Shown piece after piece: positions 7,922-11,295 of a stretch of DNA of 11,295 nucleotides. The stretch lies in assembly GCA_027600665.1 (NCBI GenBank), contig JADGJL010000986.1, positions 1 to 11,295 of the forward strand, in the 5' to 3' direction. The notes under the pieces were generated by a model that did no database searches, was not told where the DNA came from, and worked only from the letters and a program-made list of their open reading frames with translations. Every line of letters begins with the position of its first letter. Position 1 is the stretch's first letter. This DNA comes from Irineochytrium annulatum (Eukaryota > Chytridiomycota > Chytridiomycetes > Chytridiales > Chytridiaceae). The translations under genes and the position numbers were made by a program.

Positions 7922-8822
7922 ATATGATGTCGACAGATACAAAAAGAAGTCTTAAAGCACCCAACGTAAAACTCGAAGGTCGTGCCCCACGATGCAGGGA
8001 GTATGAGCGAGAAGAACATGCTTGCCCAACCCCGGCTCAACACCTCCTCTCCCACCATGAGCACAACCCCGCTCCTCTTCTCCCTCGCCGCCAGCACAAT
8101 CGCCAATGCGTGCCTCCTCAAAAACTCTTTCGTGCTCAATCCGACCTTGTACTCGCACGACAACCGGCCCCTCGCATCCATCGTCGACAACTCTATCCCC
8201 CAGATCACACACACGGCCGCCAACGCCGCCGCGCCCAAGGCGATAACCATCCAGCCCAAGTCCATAGGGACGAACATGACGAACGCGACGAGGAGCGCGC
8301 ACGCCACCACCACGCGATCGCGACGGCTCGTCCAGTGCGGGTCCCCCACGACGGCGTCGACTGCCCTGCTGACCGGCTTGACGGTGACCTTGAAGCCCCC
8401 GGTGCACGGCTTGTAGTTGTCGTCGGCGACCTCCCACGGGCGCCATTCCACCTCGGGACCCCACTCAGGTTTCTGGGCTTGAATGAGAGGTTCGAGCGAG
8501 CAACTCGGCCAGGTCGTCGAATTCCCAGGCGACGCGTCTCACGAGGCTCAGGGACCGCCACCACGTCGTGCCGCCGCGAGCCGACGTCGTCGACCTCGCG
8601 AATTGATCGATGACCTCCTCCGGCGGACACGGGACGCCCGCGGCGTCATCCGTCGAGCGCCATGAGCCGTGGGAGGATGACGTAGGCCCCGCGACCTTTT
8701 CGGCCAGGGCGCGGGCGTCGCGCGGGTTCGGGACGAGCGGGCCGGCGGCGGCGAGGTCTCTGACGAGCTGGACGCGGGCGGAGGGCGTCGTGCGGGTCTG
8801 GGTCGAGGTGAAGGAGGGAATC

Positions 8823-9069
8823 GGGGAGCGCCAGCCGTGGAGGGTTGTGGAGGTTGGGACGACGTAAGGCGTGATGTCGACGTGGAACTTGAAGAGCTCT
8901 TCAGTGTGGCCATAGTTGTCTGTTGGAATTGGTGTTCAGTGCGATGTGGTGCACATTTATTAGGTCTTTACTCCTCGCATCCAATTACCCCATTCAGCCC
9001 TGAGGCGAAGAATGATAACTCACCCATCACGCCTCGGATCTCCAGCCATGTCTTGGGTGAGGAGAGATC
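8823..9069. repeat. 247-bp block identical to 10609-10855
   Basis: Every base matches the other copy at an offset of 1786. It covers the last 46 bp of exon 1, the 104-bp intron and the first 97 bp of exon 2. Counted by eye, flanking sequence differs at 30 of 189 positions on one side and about 10 of 73 on the other. Confidence 0.9.
8920..9023 (-). other. Intron of the broken copy, identical to that of the intact copy
   Basis: A 104-bp phase-1 intron with donor GTGAGT and acceptor CAACAG. A CACTGAAC branch-like site lies near the 3' end. All 104 bases match 10706-10809. Confidence 0.85.
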
Positions 9070-9258
9070 CGAAGTTAAGTACACCCGGACGTTGTCGGGG
9101 TCGTTGAGGTCGGCGCTTTTCAATCCGGGCGTAACGGCCGAGCCATCCGGCATTGGGATCGCAGCATAGAGGGGCGGGGGGATGCCCGGCGCGGCTGAGG
9201 CCGATCCGGCGGCGCGGAGAAGAGGCTCGTTCGCGTCCTGATTCTGCGTCGAAGTCAT
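9024..9258 (-). other. Exon 1 of the broken copy
   Basis: It encodes 78 residues, Pro/Ala-rich at first and then YLTSDLSSPKTWLEIRGVM. It has the same length as exon 1 of the intact copy, with no indels and about 16% base differences outside the conversion block. Confidence 0.75.
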
Positions 9259-9397
9259 GATGGCGGGCTGGTGTTTAACGACTCAGGATCGGGGATCTTC
9301 TGCTCAGGGCGGTTTGATAACGTCGCTGGCTGTCGGCGAACAATTTGTTGGAATCCGAGGTCGGCTGAGGGCTGTCTGAGGACGGCGTCGCGGATGA

Positions 9398-9431
9398 TGC
9401 AGGTGGAAAGTGCAGGTAAAGTGCAGGTGGA
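9398..9431. repeat. Three short direct repeats TGCAGGTRRA
   Basis: Copies are at 9398-9407, 9411-9420 and 9422-9431, at slightly uneven spacing, about 140 bp upstream of the broken copy's start codon. They could be repeated regulator sites or simple slippage. Confidence 0.6.
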
Positions 9432-9657
9432 ACGCGTTGATATCTATTGTTAGATGCTCGCCGCTCATGTTGCTTCCACCCAATCAGACACCACTGTTGA
9501 GATCTCATTTGATACCAAAGTTGGACGTTAACCGATTGACATTAAATGTGTCCGTGATTGCAGACATACAAATATTCGGTCTCCGATCATCCCATCATTG
9601 ACGACTTTGACATCCTGATACAAGCCACTGCACGCCATCTTCGTTCTCATCAACATT

Positions 9658-9683
9658 GTTGAAAGTGTTAGTTGAAAGTGTTA
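9658..9683. repeat. Perfect 13-bp tandem repeat (two copies)
   Basis: GTTGAAAGTGTTA occurs at 9658-9670 and again at 9671-9683. It lies just outside the boundary of duplication copy B (9701). Confidence 0.8.
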
Positions 9684-9812
9684 TGGTATGAGTTATAGGG
9701 ATATGATGTCGATAGATACAAAAGATAGATTCAGAGAACCCAACTTGTTAACCCCACGAAGCATACCATGGGAGTCACGAGTGAGAGCAAATTGATTGCC
9801 CAACTCCCCTAC

Positions 9813-11044
9813 TCAACACGCCTCCCCCGCCATGAGCACGACCCCGTTCCTCTTCTCCCTCGCCGCCAGCACAATCGCCAACGCGTGCCTCCTCAAAAAC
9901 TCCCTCGGGCTCAACCCGACCTCGTATTCGCACGACAACCGGGCCCTCGCATCCATCGTCGACGCCTCTATCCCCCTGATCACGCAGACGCCCACCAGCG
10001 CCGCCGCGCCCACGGCGATCACCTTCCCGCCCAAGTGGAAGAGCCCGCGGGTGAGCACGATGGAGACGGACACGAGGAAGACGACGAGCGCGCAGACGAC
10101 CACGCGATCGCGAAGGCTCGTCCTGTGCGGGTTACCAACGACGGCGTCGGAGGCCCTGGTGACGGGTTTGATAGTGACGGTGAAGTGCCTGCCGGACCCG
10201 TCGCCGCTGTGCGAGCCCATCCACCACGCGGGGGGCTCCTTGAGGCCCCAGTCCGGGTTCTGGGCCCGGATGAGAGGTTCGAGCAACTCGGCCACGTCGT
10301 CAAAGTCCCACGCCACGCGCCTCACGAGGCTCAGGGACCGCCACCACGTCGTGCCGCCGCGAGCCGGCGTAGTCGACCTCGCGAACTGATCGATGACCTC
10401 CTCAGGCGGACAGGGTACGCCCGCGGCTTCATCCGTCGAGCGCCATGAGCCATGCAGGGACGATGACGTCGGCGCCGCGAGCCTGTCGGCCAGGGCGCGG
10501 GCGTCGCGCGGGTTTGGGAGGAGCGGGCCGGCGGCGGCGAGGTCGCGGACGAGCTGGGCGCGGGCGGAGGGCGGTGTGCGGGTTTGGGTCGCGGTGAAGG
10601 AGGGGACGGGGGAGCGCCAGCCGTGGAGGGTTGTGGAGGTTGGGACGACGTAAGGCGTGATGTCGACGTGGAACTTGAAGAGCTCTTCAGTGTGGCCATA
10701 GTTGTCTGTTGGAATTGGTGTTCAGTGCGATGTGGTGCACATTTATTAGGTCTTTACTCCTCGCATCCAATTACCCCATTCAGCCCTGAGGCGAAGAATG
10801 ATAACTCACCCATCACGCCTCGGATCTCCAGCCATGTCTTGGGTGAGGAGAGATCTGCAGTTAAGTACGCCCGGACGCTGTTGGGGTCGTCGAGGTCGAC
10901 ACTTGCCAATCCCGGCGCAACGACCGAGCTATCCGGCAATGGGATGGCTGCATAGAGGGGCGGGGGAACGTCCGGCGCGGCCGAGGACGATCCGGCGACG
11001 GGGAGAAGAGGCTCGCTGACGTCCTGATTCTTCTTCGAGGTCAT
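9813..11044 (-). CDS. Intact tandem paralogue: 375-aa protein with two C-terminal membrane segments
   Basis: Exons are 11044-10810 and 10705-9813, with a phase-1 intron (GTGAGT...CAACAG) between them, encoding 375 aa. Residues 1-55 are Pro/Ala/Ser-rich and probably disordered. Residues 58-108 look folded (WLEIRGVMDNYGHTEELFKF spans the splice join). Residues 110-190 are low-complexity. Residues 198-240 are aromatic- and acid-rich (TWWRSLSLVRR, AWDFDDVAELL, WGLKEPPAWW). Two hydrophobic segments at about 280-297 and 305-324 are joined by a short loop, so both ends probably face the same side. A conserved tail follows (SCEYEVGLS, FLRRHALAIVLAAREKR). No signal peptide is seen, suggesting a tail-side-anchored membrane protein with a large cytosolic N-terminal part; this is inference. 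I do not recognise the family. The model is supported by its paralogue, which has the same exon lengths, splice sites and protein. Confidence 0.75.
10609..10855. repeat. 247-bp block identical to 8823-9069
   Basis: Partner of the block in the broken copy. The sharp switch from about 15% divergence to none at both ends marks it as a candidate gene-conversion tract. Confidence 0.9.
10706..10809 (-). other. Intron of the intact paralogue
   Basis: A 104-bp intron, GTGAGT...CAACAG. If retained, translation ends after 96 residues at a TAA inside it. It is identical base for base to 8920-9023. Confidence 0.85.
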
Positions 11045-11295
11045 AATGGATTGGCGGGTGATTAACGACTCAAAGGATCTGAGGGTCGGTTGATAACGGC
11101 GCTGGCGGATGGCGAACGAATACCTGACCGGCAGCGAGGGTCGTGATCCGACTTACCAGGCATTGCAGGTATGTGCGCGGGTCTCCACGGAATGTATGTC
11201 TGCAAACCCAAAAAACTGGCGTATACTTGCTTCCCTCCACGATATTCGAAGAATTTGAAGTGACACTTCCATGCTTCGGCGACCCCGACCACGCC
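11045..11295. other. Leader and upstream region of the intact paralogue
   Basis: The first 75 bp or so (to about 11119) match the leader of the broken copy and so are probably 5' UTR. The rest is unique in the window. A 76-codon frame runs on the minus strand from the window edge to 11062. It crosses the conserved leader and has no ATG start at its head, so I do not call it a gene, though the end of another gene cannot be excluded. Confidence 0.45.

Larger units (their letters stand above)
7879..9258 (-). pseudogene. Frameshifted copy of the tandem two-membrane-segment gene
   Basis: Exon 1 is 9258-9024 and exon 2 begins at 8919, with a 104-bp intron identical to that of the upstream copy. 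The frame matches the intact paralogue until a 4-bp tandem duplication (CGAG twice at 8493-8500 on the + strand; once in the paralogue). After this the original frame stops at 8467-8465, giving a 229-aa product that lacks both membrane segments. The rest of the gene continues in another frame to 7879, still clearly homologous (SCEYKVGLS, FLRRHALAIVLAAREKR). It runs past the paralogue's stop into about 50 extra residues made from 3' flank. A 3-bp in-frame difference and other substitutions separate the copies. It is either a young pseudogene or a gene for a soluble truncated form. Confidence 0.7.
7922..9343 (-). repeat. Tandem duplication unit, copy A (contains the broken paralogue)
   Basis: This stretch aligns with 9701-11119, covering the gene, its 3' flank (both start ATATGATGTCG) and about 85 bp of 5' leader (both have GAGTCGTTAA and GTTATCAA on the gene strand). 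Beyond these limits the flanks do not match. The two units are of nearly equal length (about 1,420 bp). Confidence 0.85.
9259..9812. other. Spacer between the tandem paralogues
   Basis: This holds the 3' flank of the intact gene and the leader and promoter of the broken copy. Short tandem repeats are present: three copies of TGCAGGTRRA between 9398 and 9431, and GTTGAAAGTGTTA twice in perfect tandem at 9658-9683. The segment from about 9344 to 9700 has no counterpart around the other copy inside this window. No gene is seen. Confidence 0.55.
9701..11119 (-). repeat. Tandem duplication unit, copy B (contains the intact paralogue)
   Basis: Direct-repeat partner of 7922-9343. The copies are offset by about 1.78-1.79 kb and have the same gene order and orientation. 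Confidence 0.85.

Noticed and set aside
9796..10389. Long + strand frame antisense to the intact paralogue, with a similar one (7982-8416) antisense to the broken copy
   Set aside because: Both are mirror frames of the GC-rich minus-strand exons. The minus strand has the ATG, matching splice sites, membrane segments and conserved protein; the + frames only share what the duplication forces.
11062..11292. 76-codon minus-strand frame at the window edge
   Set aside because: It begins without an ATG and its 3' third is the leader sequence shared with the broken paralogue, so it is more likely 5' UTR and promoter.

Overview
This window is nuclear DNA of a fungus, most likely a basidiomycete. The coding parts are GC-rich and the introns short (49-104 bp), with GT...AG ends and CTAAC/CTGAC-type branch sites. 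The genes include a C2H2 zinc-finger regulator and an F-box protein. A narrower placement (for example a tremellomycete yeast) is only a guess. No RNA gene, CRISPR array or autonomous transposon could be supported.

Layout. (1) Positions 1-2065 (+): a three-exon C2H2 zinc-finger transcription factor of about 630 aa whose second finger is assembled across an intron. (2) Positions 2066-3600: about 1.5 kb with no convincing gene. Most of it is strongly T/pyrimidine-biased on the + strand, followed by a small GC-rich island and a TATA-like element. (3) Positions 3631-4871 (-): a five-exon gene, visible only after splicing, for a 341-aa protein with six or seven membrane segments. Its first intron appears to be a GC-AG intron. 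(4) Positions 5079-6647 (+): a single-exon F-box protein of 522 aa, divergent from the membrane-protein gene across about 207 bp. (5) Positions 7310-7678 (-): the 3' part of a cysteine-containing gene that vaguely resembles small chitin-binding modules; its 5' end cannot be found. (6) Positions 7879-11044 (-): two tandem paralogues of an unrecognised family with a disordered N-terminus and two C-terminal membrane segments. The upstream copy (9813-11044) is intact with one intron, 375 aa. The downstream copy (7879-9258) is broken by a 4-bp duplication.

The most notable signal is in the tandem pair. The copies differ at roughly 14-16% of positions on either side of a 247-bp block that is identical in both and includes the whole 104-bp intron. 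This is what recent gene conversion would leave, with the broken copy and the intact copy still exchanging sequence. The genes do not form an obvious pathway. The membrane-protein and F-box genes may share a bidirectional promoter.
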